A stretch of DNA of 64,000 nt from Macrostomum hystrix (GCA_950097015.1 CATNEN010000041.1:2211501-2275500), one strand, 5' to 3'. Positions 11,301-23,500 are shown, counted from the stretch's first letter. Notes: generated from the letters alone by a model not told the origin. Translations and numbers: made by a program.

Positions 11301-14151
11301 GGACTCGGACAGTTGCAACAGTTTGGCGTTGATGTCATTATCACGATGCTCTTTGCGGCCAATGAAATCGACTTTCTTGGGTTGAAGTACAAACTGAAAT
11401 TGAGCGCCACCGACCGCTGCACTCCAACATTGGTATTCGAGCGCCCACTTCACCCTCATCACATGGTGGTGCTGTACCTGTGCGAGTCCGTCTCGAGCTA
11501 CTCGGATGCGCTCGATCGTGAGCGAATGTGCTGGCCGGGTCGGCTGGTCGTGTGCGACACGAGCTCAATGCAGGTGGTGTCTGTGAGCAGCACTTTCGAT
11601 GCAGGCGCTCTGTACCTGCTTCCAGACGGAGTTCACTGCATCTCGTACCGGTTGAAGGTGTTCAACATTGAGACTGGTGATCTGGTTCGTGATCTAGATC
11701 CCGAGGAATCAGTCATCCTCATCGACATGGTGGCTACTCCGGACCGTCGGCTTGTCATTGGGAAGCAGCATGAGCCGTTTGAAGTCATGACTATGATTGG
11801 CGACGCCATACGTGCAAGCAATCAGCCGAATTCTGAAGAGGCGCTGGAGTTTTTCAGTCCTTCTGTGGCCACAAGTTCAAAGATTTTTCAGGTCAATTTT
11901 GCGTGTTCATGATTTTTAACCTTTATTTCGCAATTCTACTTTAAAGGGAAAGCAAAACCTGTGCGAGGAGCATGAACATTCAAGCTTTTAATCACATTTT
12001 GGACCTTTGCGATGACTTAGAGGGCGTGGCATCGCTTCTATAAATCGCGATGACTTAGAGAGCCTGACCTTTATACGCTCGTGTTGTACCCAGGGCCCAA
12101 AGAAACGGCCTGGCTGGGCGACAGCCCGGGAGAGGGACCCTCTAGCTGGGACAACCCCGGTCCCACCTGCCTGTTCCCTTGACGACGCCACGAAAGTTCG
12201 CTGGCGCCGCCGCCCTGAGACCTGCGAGAGTTCGCGAGGACTCAGGTCCCTAAGCAGAGCGAGAGTTCACTCCGAGTGCCCGCGCGACGCCCGGAAGAAA
12301 CGGAAGCACACTCACGAGTCAGCCGGAGTTAGAGGTTGGGTGTATATTTGGTTGTATTGCAGTTCTATCGATTTATCGCACTGATGACCGTGACGTGAGG
12401 ACGTCGGACAAAAACAGGGGGTCGGTCCAGCTGCGGCTCTTTAAATATGCGGTGGGGCAGAGAAAGGAGGGGCAGGGACAGTGAGACTTTGTGCTACATG
12501 CGTGTCCAGCCAATCGCTGGGGCCAGGGCTGGAGCACGAAGGAACGGGGGAGGGTAGAAAAATAAAAGGGCACGCCAATCGCAGGACAGCAGAGGCAGGG
12601 AGGAAAGAAAAGGAGGGCAGGCCGCGCCAGGGGGTGGAGCATAAGCCCCTAACCCCTGGGTCAGCACACGGGGGATGGGCGCAGCTTAGAGCAAGGGACA
12701 AGAGAGAGGGAAAACTGTCACAGGCCTCGGGGGGAAGGGTTGGGCACGCACAACACTCGAATAAAGCGATCGTATATCAACCAGATGATACGCGAGCTGC
12801 TGATGGAGCGATGAACGATATGAACGATGGAGCGCATCTGCAGTAACCCCACTCGCCCATCACCAATTCCAACAGGCGTACAGCACATCGGACGGCTCGC
12901 TGGTCTTCAACTATCGCTTCGAGGCCGAGCCACAGATTGTGCTGGTCCCATCGAATGATCGCCTGTTGCTGCTTATCAAGGACCATCCGGTGCAGCTGTA
13001 CGAGATCCTCTACGGGTCGGATGGAAGCGAAGAGTCGCCAGCGTCCGATTCCAGATGTTCAGCGTCGGTTCCGTTGGATCCTGTGTGTCCCGACCCGGTG
13101 GCTGCAGCTCTTCAGACTGACTACCTCTGCTATATCAGTGCGTATCTACAAGATTAAGAGCTTTGGCAGTCTCACATTTGCCACATTTGTTGTATTTTGC
13201 TACCGTGCACGGGTACTAGGCCTCCAGTCTAGCTGTGGGCGGTGTATGCACAGGGTTTGAGTTCTGGACCACCCGAAGTTTACCATGAAAGAGAGGAGGA
13301 GGAAAGGGGGCCGGCAACCGTCGAGGCGTTCAGAAGCTTCAGGGTCGGGGTTAAATAATGGACAAGAAGTGTAAGGACAATCTAATTGTCTCGTAAATTT
13401 AACTGTTAACGTAGCCCTGTGAGCGGTTGGCCACTTGATAGGAAATAATTGGGCAGGATATACATTTGTAATTGGCAAGGGATTGGCGGACAGCCACTTA
13501 AATCCCTCTGAACTAAAGGTAATAAAGACAGACTAAGAGAATCGAAGCGTAGAAAAATAATGAAGTCGGTTTGATGGTCTCACAGTTTGGTGGTTAGTAC
13601 TTTCTAACTTTCTGTCTGTTTAGCCAGCTCAATAGACTGTTCCTCGTGCATAACGAAAAAACCGGCAACAGCGCGGAGGGAAGGGTCGCACAACGTGTCC
13701 TAAATATACTTACGAGACAGGAGGGTGGGCGCTTGGGCAGGAACTTAGGGCAGCAAGATAAATTGGGGCTGACCAATCAGGTGCCGACCCGGCCACGCAG
13801 AACCGGTTTGTGTCGGTCACCGGATTGGGGCTGGGGTTCGGGCTAAAGCCATACAGGGCTGAGGGTCGGGTGGGGCATGACTACGCAGAGCCGGCAACGA
13901 GGTTGGGGCCAGGGAGGAACTGAGACGGGGAAACAGGGCGAAACAAGGGCAAGGGTAAAGGATAATTAAAGGTAATCCACTATGCGAAGCGCAATCGATC
14001 GCAGTACAGCTCTAAAACTCCCTTTTCTTATTTTGCAGGAAAAGTGCTGTCTCGGGGTCTGGCCCATGTGGCCGACGCTCGGCCCGCGGATCCCGTGGAG
14101 TTCCTGGCCAGGTGGCTGCTGCAGTTCGCTGCACTGCGGCCTGTCGAATGA
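5385..14151 (+). CDS. NWD1-like STAND NTPase: DUF4062-like, NACHT, WD40-like propeller, Dpy-30 motif
   Basis: Exons: 5385-5628, 6007-6095, 6188-6304, 6395-8381, 8466-11891, 12876-13137, 14039-14151. The phases join to about 2,078 aa if one extra base near 6638 is skipped. The N-terminus carries [19 protein letters not shown] and VVDMRWGIQ-like residues, typical of NWD1/NWD2 (DUF4062). The NACHT domain shows Walker [10 protein letters not shown] (about residue 437) and Walker [12 protein letters not shown] (about residue 540). A large exon for a divergent propeller follows, then [10 protein letters not shown]. The last exon encodes a Dpy-30 motif ([20 protein letters not shown]). Human NWD1 is a cytosolic NACHT-WD40 protein, and a terminal Dpy-30 motif is not something I recall for it. 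The donor at 11892 (gtcaat) is weak, whereas the paralogue has gtaagc at the same place. The start at 5385 is the first ATG in frame; an upstream exon is possible. Function here is unknown; oligomerising signalling NTPase is the family expectation. Confidence 0.85.
5745..5935. repeat. Degenerate G-rich repeat (gtgggtgggtacatagggtg-type) in intron 1
   Basis: About eight imperfect units of 20-24 bp built from gggtgggtacatagg and ggggactg/gtgg blocks. The strand bias (G on plus, C on minus) gives short proline/threonine/histidine-rich ORFs on the minus strand that are artefacts. It lies inside the first intron of the NWD1-like gene. Confidence 0.7.
11892..12875 (+). other. Intron 5 of the NWD1-like gene; GC-rich inserted-looking sequence
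   Basis: About 984 bp between the propeller exon and the [10 protein letters not shown] exon; the same intron in the upstream paralogue is only 267 bp. The segment at about 12070-12770 is GC-rich and then purine-rich and ends near an aataaa at about 12762. It may be a transposon remnant, but no terminal repeats or coding homology could be seen. Intron 6 (13138-14038) is likewise long and purine-rich and shows nothing recognisable. Confidence 0.35.
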
Positions 14152-14790
14152 TCGCCGCGTGGAGCTGTACATCGGCGAGCCCAAGTCGAAGAAGTCTATT
14201 TAAGCAAACAAATATATTTCCCTTATTTTCTTCGCGCAAAAGTACACAATGCTTGTGAGCAATCAGGGATCAGTGATGCTGCAGGCCAAGACTTATTAAC
14301 AGTAGCAGATCAACTTGAGATTGAGAATTCATTTGGAACTCATCTGCCGTTATGCGAGCTATGAACAAAGTACATTTGCTAAGTCTGCAGCAACACTGAA
14401 TGGCTTAATGCCATTATTCGATGCAGCACTTGAATGCCCACACCTAACCTGAGTTTCTACTACATGGCACCCTTTTTACAACTGTCTCTTTGTGTAACTC
14501 TAAATTGAAAAGTCCTTTTTTATCACAATTTAATGGCCTTTATCACAATTTAATTGTATGCGCATTGCTAGAGAATTTTGTGCGAAAGAAAACCAGATGA
14601 AGCCGAAACACACGAGGAAAGTTACTTTATACTCAAATTAATTCGACGCAAACACACGAGCTTGTCTCATTAATTAAGCTAAAACTATCCCTCATCAAAT
14701 GGCCTAATCTTTGCTTATACACTGATGTGTACTGCCTTTCAAAAAGTGGAAGTGGGTGTTGTCACATATGATACAGGAAAGAAAGGCATT
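14152..14790. other. Spacer 3' of the NWD1-like gene
   Basis: Presumed 3' UTR and intergenic DNA. No canonical AATAAA close to the stop was found. No ORF or repeat is supported here. Confidence 0.35.
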
Positions 14791-15545
14791 GCTGAGTCAC
14801 GTGATCCTGACAGTGCACACGCTTAGTCACGTGATCTTTGACAGTGCACAGGAAAAAGCACATGCTGAGTCACGTGATCTTGACAGTGCACAAGAAAGAG
14901 CACATGCTGAGTCACGTGATCTTGACAGTGCACAAGAAAGAGCACATGCTGAGTCACGTGATCTTGACAGTGCACAAGAAAGAGCACATGCTGAGTCACG
15001 TGATCTTGACAGTGCATAGGAAAGAGCACATGCTGATTCACGTGATCTTGACAGTGCACAGGAAAGAGCACATGCTGAGTCACGTGATCTTGACAGTGCA
15101 CAAGAAAGAGCACATGCTGAGTCACGTGATCTTGACAGTGCATAGGAAAGAGCACATGCTGAGTCACGTGATCTTGACAGTGCACAGGAAAGAGCACATG
15201 CTGAGTCACGTGATCTTGACAGTGCACAAGAAAGAGCACATGCTGAGTCACGTGATCTTGACAGTGCATAGGAAAGAGCACATGCTGAGTCACGTGATCT
15301 TGACAGTGCACAGGAAAGAGCACATGCTGAGTCACGTGATCTTGACAGTGCACAGGAAAGAGCACATGCTGAGTCACGTGATCTTGACAGTGCACAAGAA
15401 AGAGCACATGCTGAGTCACGTGATCTTGACAGTGCACAAGAAAGAGCACATGCTGAGTCACGTGATCTTGACAGTGCACAAGAAAGAGCACATGCTGAGT
15501 CACGTGATCTTGACAGTGCACATGCCAAAGCACATGCTGAGTCAC
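14791..15545. repeat. Minisatellite, 42-bp unit, 18 copies of a TCACGTGA core
   Basis: Unit: gtcacgtgatcttgacagtg, then cacaagaaagagcacatgct, then ga. The GTCACGTGAT cores lie at 14796 and 14826 (two diverged units), then every 42 bp from 14869 to 15499 (16 units). Every core contains the palindrome TCACGTGA, and nearly every one reads TGAGTCACGTGA, which overlaps an AP-1-like TGAGTCA with an E-box. Because 42 is divisible by three, repetitive ORFs of about 240-250 aa stay open on both strands; they are not credible genes. Confidence 0.9.
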
Positions 15546-16214
15546 ACTGAAAGACAGTGCACATGTATATTTTCTCTATCAAGTGAGTTGAAATATTAAA
15601 GTAGCCTTTAAACTACCTTTCTTTCATAACTTACGAACTAACTAACCAGTGGCATGTTCGCTCATTTTTAATTATTTCCAAGCCAAAAGGGCAGAAAACA
15701 GCGTGCATTGTTGAGCTGCTCAGGACCTCATAATATGCTGCAGACTGCAGGCCGAGACAACAGAACTGGAGGGTCACAGATGTTCGACAGGAATTTACTT
15801 TTAAGCAGCCAGTTATATATATTTTATAAATTATTAATTTCATTACAAAACAGTACAGTATTGAAAACTATACGATAAACACAAAGAGCAATTCCTGACT
15901 AATGACAGCTCAATCATTGTCAGGGAGGAAATCGAGTTACCGACAGAAGCTCACATGCGCTATACAAACTACTGAATACTGACCAAATGAGTAGCATAGC
16001 AAAACGCAGAGGAATGTCCGACGAGCGATTGAAAATACAAGGAAACATTTGGTAGTGAGAAATCGATTTCAGATTCATTGGGTAACTTGACAGAACAGCA
16101 GTCAAACAGGTCCGCGCTGTGAACAATGATATGAAGATTTGATCGAGATTTACCATCTGATTGAAGTACAAAATCGAACAAAAATGTAGGAGGATTAGAG
16201 ACAGGTTTGCAGAT
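15546..16214. other. Unique spacer between two minisatellites
   Basis: About 670 bp of AT-rich unique sequence. Only short ORFs without family resemblance occur, and no RNA gene or promoter could be supported. Confidence 0.4.
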
Positions 16215-17247
16215 CAGAGGGTATGGGAAATGAGCCTGAAGTTCAGGCGGTGGGAGACGAGCCTGAAGTTCAGGCGGTGGGAGACGAGCCTGAAGTTCAG
16301 GCGGTGGGAGACGAGCCTGAAGTTCAGGGTATGGGAGACGAGCCTGAAGTTCAGGCGGTGGGAGACGAGCCTGAAGTTCAGGCGGTGAGAGACGAGCCTG
16401 AAGTTTAGGGTATGGGAGACGAGCCTGAAGTTCAGGGTATGGGAGACGAGCCTGAAGTTCAGGCGGTGGGAGACGAGCCTGAAGTTCAGGCGGTGAGAGA
16501 CGAGCCTGAAGTTTAGGGTATGGGAGACGAGCCTGAAGTTCAGGGTATGGGAGACGAGCCTTAAGTTCAGGGTATGGGAGACGAGCCTGAAGTTCAGGCG
16601 GTGGGAGACGAGCCTGAAGTTCAGGCGGTGGGAGACGAGCCTGAAGTTCAGGCGGTGGGAGACAAGCCTGAAGTTCAGGCGGTGGGAGACGAGCCTGAAG
16701 TTCAGGCGGTGGGAGACAAGCCTGAAGTTCAGGCGGTGGGAGACGAGCCTGAAGTTCAGGCGGTGGGAGACAAGCCTGAAGTTTAGGGAGTGGTTGACGA
16801 GCCTGAAGTTCAGGGTATGGGAGACGAGCCTGAAGTTCAGGGTATGGGAGACGAGCCTGAAGTTCAGGCGGTGGGAGACGAGCCTGAAGTTCAGGCGGTG
16901 GGAGACGAGCCTGAAGTTCAGGCGGTGGGAGACAAGCCTGAAGTTCAGGCGGTGGGAGACGAGCCTGAAGTTCAGGCGGTGGGAGACAAGCCTGAAGTTT
17001 AGGGAGTGGTTGACGAGCCTGAAGTTCAGGGTATGGGAGACGAGCCTGAAGTTCAGGGTATGGGAGACGAGCCTGAAGTTCAGGCGGTGGGAGACGAGCC
17101 TGAAGTTCAGGCGGTGGGAGACGAGCCTGAAGTTTAGGGAGTGGTTGACGAGCCTGAAGTTCAGGGTATGGGAGACGAGCCTGAAGTTCAGGCGGTGGGA
17201 GACAAGCCTGAAGTTTAGGGAGTGGTTGACGAGCCTGAAGTTCAGGG
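16215..17247. repeat. Minisatellite, 27-bp unit with internal palindrome (about 38 copies)
   Basis: Unit: gagcctgaagttcaggcggt then gggagac. Variants carry gggtatgggagac or ggagtggttgac in the second half, and the variants occur in ordered blocks, suggesting higher-order duplication. Each unit contains GCCTGAAGTTCAGGC, two 7-bp inverted arms around one base. The forward frame would encode GDEPEVQAV repeats, interrupted by TAG wherever ttcagg becomes tttagg, so a coding role is unlikely. Confidence 0.9.
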
Positions 17248-17577
17248 GGAATAGGAGTAAGCAGATGATGCGCAGTTTAGCAAAACTACAGTTAGATTAG
17301 CAAATTCAAGAATTGAATAAGCAATCAAAACCAACAAAGTGTTTGATGAAAAATCAGCACTTTATCGTGATTATCAGTAGTGCAAGCTCGAATTAATGAA
17401 TTTGTTTATCTTCAAACTGAACAAAACTGGCACAGGTGAGATAATTGGCATTCATATTTCAATGACGGGACACTTCTGCGGTTTTTATAAACTGATCATT
17501 TGAAAATGCTGCAGCCACTCAGCACTTTGAAAAGCATGCTCCACCTTGCAGCAGCTGACAGCTTGACGATGCTCCGG

Positions 17578-20500
17578 TCACTTAAAAAAGAATTGGCCGA
17601 CAAAGTTGGCCACGCCCATCAGGATGATGCAGCAGTGCGGCAGCAGGCGGCCCAGTGTCAGGCTGCCGCTCCTGCGGGCCTCCAGGATGCTGATGAGCGG
17701 CGGCAGGGTGAAGATGTAGGCCAGGCCACACAGAGCTCCGGAGAACCTGCGGGCATGTCAACTGATGATGACAAGTTTCAAAGCGGTTTGGCTTGGCCTT
17801 TGTATAGCTGGGAGATCTGCTTCTGGAGCAGCTGCTAGCAGACTGGTAGCAGGAGATCTGCTTCTGGAGCAGCTGCTAGCAGACTGGTAGCAGGAGATCT
17901 GCTTCTGGAGCAGCTGCTAGCAGACTGGTAGCAGGAGATCTGCTTCTGGAGCAGCTGCTAGCAGACTGGTAGCAGGAGATCTGCTTCTGGAGCAGCTGCT
18001 AGCAGACTGGTAGCAGGAGATCTGCTTCTGGAGCAGCTGCTAGCAAACTGGTAGCAGGAGATCTGCTTCTGGAGCAGCTGCTAGCAGACCGGTAGCAGGA
18101 GATCTGCTTCTGGAGCAGCTGCTAGCAGACCGGTAGCAGGAGATCTGCTTCTGGAGCAGCTGCTAGCAGACCGGTAGCAGGAGATCTGCTTCTGGAGCAG
18201 CTGCTAGCAGACCGGTAGCAGGAGATCTGCTTCTGGAGCAGCTGCTAGCAGACCGGTAGCAGGAGATCTGCTTCTGGAGCAGCTGCTAGCAGACCGGTAG
18301 CAGGAGATCTACTTCTGGAGCAGCTGCTAGCAGACCGGTAGCAGGAGATCTGCTTCTGGAGCAGCTGCTAGCAGACCGGTAGCAGGAGATCTGCTTCTGG
18401 AGCAGCTGCTAGCAGACCGGTAGCAGGAGATCTACTTCTGGAGCAGCTGCTAGCAGACCGGTAGCAGGAGATCTGCTTCTGGAGCAGCTGCTAGCAGACC
18501 GGTAGCAGGAGATCTGCTTCTGGAGCAGCTGCTACGCTCGTAGCAGATGGCGCACCTGTATGGCTGTATTCTAGGCGGATACATGCTAGATTTAGAAGCC
18601 CCAAGACTAGATGGCGCACCTGAGAATGCTGCCGATGTTGGGGTAGAACATGGCCATAGCAATGGCCGCTCCGATGACGCAGACGTGCAGAGCAGTCACG
18701 TGTAGCCAGCTGGGGAAGACACTCTTGAAGATGTAGTGCATGAGCTGGGCGCGCAGGATGTACATGAGCAGCGGGAACACCGTCACCATCTGGATGAACA
18801 GGAAGATTCTAGCGGTGAAGGCCAGCACATCCGCGCTGGGGATGTTGTCCAGCAGATTCTGTGGGTTGGCGAACAGCGACAAGTGCTTCCAGAATGCTGG
18901 GGCAACAGCGGAGGGGAATCCCAATGGGATTTTCTGGAGGTTGAATCCCAATAGGATTATTATGGAGGGTGAACCCCAATAGGATTATCTAGAGTGTGAA
19001 TCCCAATAGGACTATCTAGAGTGTGAATCCCAATAGGACTATCTAGAGTGTGAATCCCAATAGGACTATCTAGAGTGTGAATCCCAATAGGATTATCTAG
19101 AGTATAAATCCCAATAGGATTATCTAGAGTGTGAATCCCAATAGGACTATCTAGAGTGTGAATCCCAATAGGACTATCTAGAGTGTGAATCCCAATAGGA
19201 CTATCTAGAGTGTGAATCCCAATAGGATTATCTAGAGTATAAATCCCAATAGGATTATCTAGAGTGTGAATCCCAATAGGACTATCTAGAGTGTGAATCC
19301 CAATAGGACTATCTAGAGTGTGAATCCCAATAGGATTATCTAGAGTATAAATCCCAATAGGATTATCTAGAGTGTAAATCCCAATAGGACTATCTAGAGT
19401 ATAAATCCCAATAGGACTATCTAGAGTGTAAATCCCAATAGGACTATCTAGAGTGTAAATCCCAATAGGACTATCTAGAGTGTGAATCCTAATAGGATTA
19501 TCTAGAGTATAAATCCCATTAGGACTATCTAGAGAGTGAATCCTAATAGGATTTTCGAGAGGGTGACTACAAATGGGATTTTCTAGAGGGTGAAACCCAA
19601 TGGGATTTTGTGAAAGGTGAATCCCAAAAGGATTATCGATTGGGTGAATCCCTAAAGCATTTTAGAGGGTTAATCCCAATATGGTGTTCTGGAAGACAAA
19701 ACCACCTGTTCCTTCTATACACAGGTACTGACCTGTTCAATGCAGTCCTTGGCCAGCGGGTACGCGGCAAAGAACACGAGGCCCACAATGATGTAGGTGA
19801 GCGAGACGCACACGTACGCGATGAGCAGGTCGCGAGTCTGAGCAACCGGAGTGAGCAGTGGAGATGATGATTCTATTTTATAAAGTGAAATTAAAACAAA
19901 ATGTTACTATAGAAACGCAAGAGTTCCAGCTTTTTTGCTTTTTTTCTCACGTAATGCTAAATAAGCTAAAAAAATTGGAAAGTTTCTTGGAATCCCAAGT
20001 ATTCTAGAATCCTAAATGTTCTTCACATACATTTTTCCTTTAAAACACGAGTTTCTTGGAATCCCAAGTATTCTAGAATCCTAAATGTTCTTCACATACA
20101 TTTTTCCTTTAAAACACGAGTTTCTTGGAATCCCAAGTATTCTAGAATCCTGAATTTTCTTCACATACATTTTTCCTTTAAAACACGAGTTTCTTGGAAT
20201 CCCAAGTATTCTAGAATCCTGAATGTTCTTCACATACATTTTTCCTTTAAAACACGAGTTTCTTGGAATCCCAAGTATTCTAGAATCCTGAATTTTCTTC
20301 ACATACATTTTTCCTTTAAAACACGATTTTCTTGGAATGTAGGCTTTTTAAACGAATTTCTTAATTATTTAATTATTTTCTTGGGATCCCAAGTTTCCAG
20401 GAATCCCGATTTTCTGGGAATCCTAAGATTTCTTGAACCTGGATTTTCTTGAATCGCGATCCGTATTTCTTCGCACAATGAGGCGGCATTAATGCCTGCT

Positions 20501-23500
20501 GGAGTAATTGCAATTTGTATGCAGCGAAAACCGTGCGTGATGCCGAGTTTAGAGGACATGTACTTCTACGAGAACTTATAAAATCAAGGGCATATTATTA
20601 GCACAATTGGTTCTAAAAACGACAAAAAATCATGATAAATCTTCGTAAAAACAATGAAAAATGCACTTTTAGAAAAATTAATGAAGCGAACTCTAAAAAT
20701 CAAAGCATGACTTTTGTTAGTCTAAATCATAATTTTCTTGGAAATCAAAACGTGTAAAATTATTTTCAGATGCTACAAAACTCGACATTCCTTTTCTGCT
20801 GTTCTGAGGCTGACGTGGACTTCAGATCCCACTGAATCCCAGCCACTCTCTACTCCTGAGATCCCTAGCATCCCACTGAATCCCAGCCACTCCCTACTCC
20901 TGAGATTCCTGGCATCCCACTGAATCCCAGCCACTCCCTACTCCTGAGATCCCTGGCATCCCACTGAATCCCAGCCACTCCCTACTCCTGAGATCCCTGG
21001 CATCCCACTGAATCCCAGCCACTCCCTACTCCTGAGATCCCTGGCATCCCACTGAATCCCAGCCACTCCCTACTCCTGAGATCCCTGGCATCCCACTGAA
21101 TCCCAGCCACTCCCTACTCCTGAGATCCCTAGCATCCCACTGAATCCCAGCCACTCCCTACACCTGAGATCCCTGGCATCCCACTGAATCCCAGCCACTC
21201 TCTACTCCTGAGATCCCTGGCATCCCACTGAATCCCAGCCACTCCCTACTCCTGAGATCCCTAGCATCCCACTGAATCCCAGCCACTCCCTACACCTGAG
21301 ATCCCTGGCATCCCACTGAATCCCAGCCACTCCCTACACCTGAGATCCCTGGCATCCCACTGAATCCCAGCCACTCCCTACACCTGAGATCCCTGGCATC
21401 CCACTGAATCCCAGCCACTCCCTACACCTGAGATCCCTGGCATCCCACTGAATCCCAGCCACTCCCTACACCTGAGATCCCTGGCATCCCACTGAATCCC
21501 AGCCACTCCCTACACCTGAGATCCCTGGCATCCCACTGAATCCCAGCCACTCCCTACACCTGAGATCCCTGGCATCCCACTGAATCCCAGCCACTCCCTA
21601 CACCTGAGATCCCTAGCATCCCACTGAATCCCAGCCACTCCCTACACCTGAGATCCCTAGCATCCCACTGAATCCCAGCCACTCCCTACACCTGAGATCC
21701 CTAGCATCTTACTGAATCCCAGCCACTCCCTACTCCTGAGATCCCTGGCATCCCACTGAATCCCAGCCACTCCCTACACCTGAGATCCCTAGCATCTTAC
21801 CGAATCCCAGCCACTCCCTACTCCTGAGATCCCTGGCATCCAAGTGAATCCCAGCCACTCCCTACACCTGAGATCCCTAGCATCTTACTGAATCCTAGCC
21901 ACTCCCTACTCCTGAGATCCCTAGCATCCCACTGAATCCCAGCCACTCCCTACTCCTGAGATCCCTGGCATCCCACTGAATCCCAGCCACTCCCTACTCC
22001 TGAGATCCCTGGCATCCCAGTGAATCCCAGCCACTCCCTACTCCTGAGATCCCTGGCATCCAAGTGAATCCCAGCCACTCCCTACACCTGAGATCCCTAG
22101 CATCTTACTGAATCCTAGCCACTCCCTACACCTGAGATCCCTAGCATCTTACTGAATCCTAGCCACTCCCTACACCTGAGATCCCTAGCATCCCACTGAA
22201 TCCCAGCCACTCCCTACTCCTGAGATCCCTGGCATCCCAGTGAATCCCAGCCACTCCCTACAACTGAGATCCCTGGGTACAGTGCAAGCCTTCAGTAAGG
22301 TAGAATTTCGCGGAAATGAAAGCCTGGAATCGCCAGCAATTAAGGCGGCGCAAGCGCTAAATGCTTTGGTTTACATTGTTCTCTGGCCGTTTCTGCTCCC
22401 GCATCAGCGACACGATGAAGCAGTGACTGAACAGGGCCAGAGACAGCACGCCGGCCATGGTCACAAAGCTGGGGGAGAACTCTGCAAGGCGGGGTGGGCA
22501 GGGCGGGCAGCGAAAGTGTGCGGCGGAGCGGCCAACGAGCGGCCTGGGCGGTGGGTGGCTCAGGTGCGATCATCATCAAGCGGCCGCACCTCGAAAGCAA
22601 CTGAGTTGCATTGTGTAAGCAATTTAGCACAACATCTCCAATAAATAAAAAACTCAACAACAACAAAAAAGCAACAGAATTAGGGACACTGAGATCTCCC
22701 TGCAACAGTTCACTAACATTATTCTCTGGCCGCAGCTGGTTCCTGGTCAGCGTGATGACTGCGTTATGGCTGAACAGCGCCAGAGATAGCACGCCCGTCA
22801 TGAGGGGAAAGGTCCGCCGCAGCTCTGCAGGTGCGTCAGGTGACTGACTGGCTGACTGCCTGACTGCCTGCCTGACTGCCTGCCTGACTGACTGACTGAC
22901 TGCCTGACTGACTGCCTGACTGCCTGCCTGACTGACTGCCTGCCTGACTGCCTGCCTGACTGACTGACTGACTGACTGACTGACTGACTGACTGACTGAC
23001 TGACTGACTGACTGACTCACTGACTGCCTGACTGACTGACTGCCTGACTGCCTGACTGACTGACTGACTGACTGACTGACTGACTGACTGACTGACTGAC
23101 TGACTGACTGACTGTATTACCCAAAACGCATACGCAATTGTAAGGGAGGTCGGTGGCAGAGCGTTTAACGCGTTTGCCTCTCGCACCACGGTCCCTAAGT
23201 TCGATTCCACGGCGAGGCCACATTTATTACGGGCGCAGCCGCGGAGAGAAGGCTTGGGGGGCCCTTGAGAGCCAACCTCAAAGGCACAGTGAAGTGTACA
23301 CTGCCTGACGATGAGAAAGTCAGGGCAGATGTGCACGCCTTTGTAAGCGTATGCCTGCGTACAGTATCTGTGTGCGTGTGTGCTCAGGAGTCAGCGAAAT
23401 GGGCAGAATTGCCTCCTCGCTGGCTGCGGGTCTAAAGTCACCAAATGATGTGCCATGCCCGCAGCCCTCCTGCAGCTATTATTATTATTATTATATGCAA

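Noticed and set aside
12070-12780. Solo LTR or retroelement in intron 5 of the NWD1-like gene
   Set aside because: Unusual composition and an aataaa, but no terminal repeats, target duplication or coding homology could be shown.
14823-15599. ORFs of 240-253 aa on both strands
   Set aside because: Products of the 42-bp array; simultaneous openness on both strands argues for repeat origin.
14791-22275. Regular direct repeats resembling a CRISPR array
   Set aside because: Repeats are head-to-tail without unique spacers, there are no cas genes, and the DNA is eukaryotic.
23150-23225. A functional tRNA gene
   Set aside because: Boxes A and B are present, but the sequence is the head of a SINE seen in several copies; no clean cloverleaf with proper acceptor pairing.
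22340-23336. Serine/glutamine/valine-rich ORFs on the minus strand
   Set aside because: They translate the (CTGA)n microsatellite fused to exon copy a in the wrong context.
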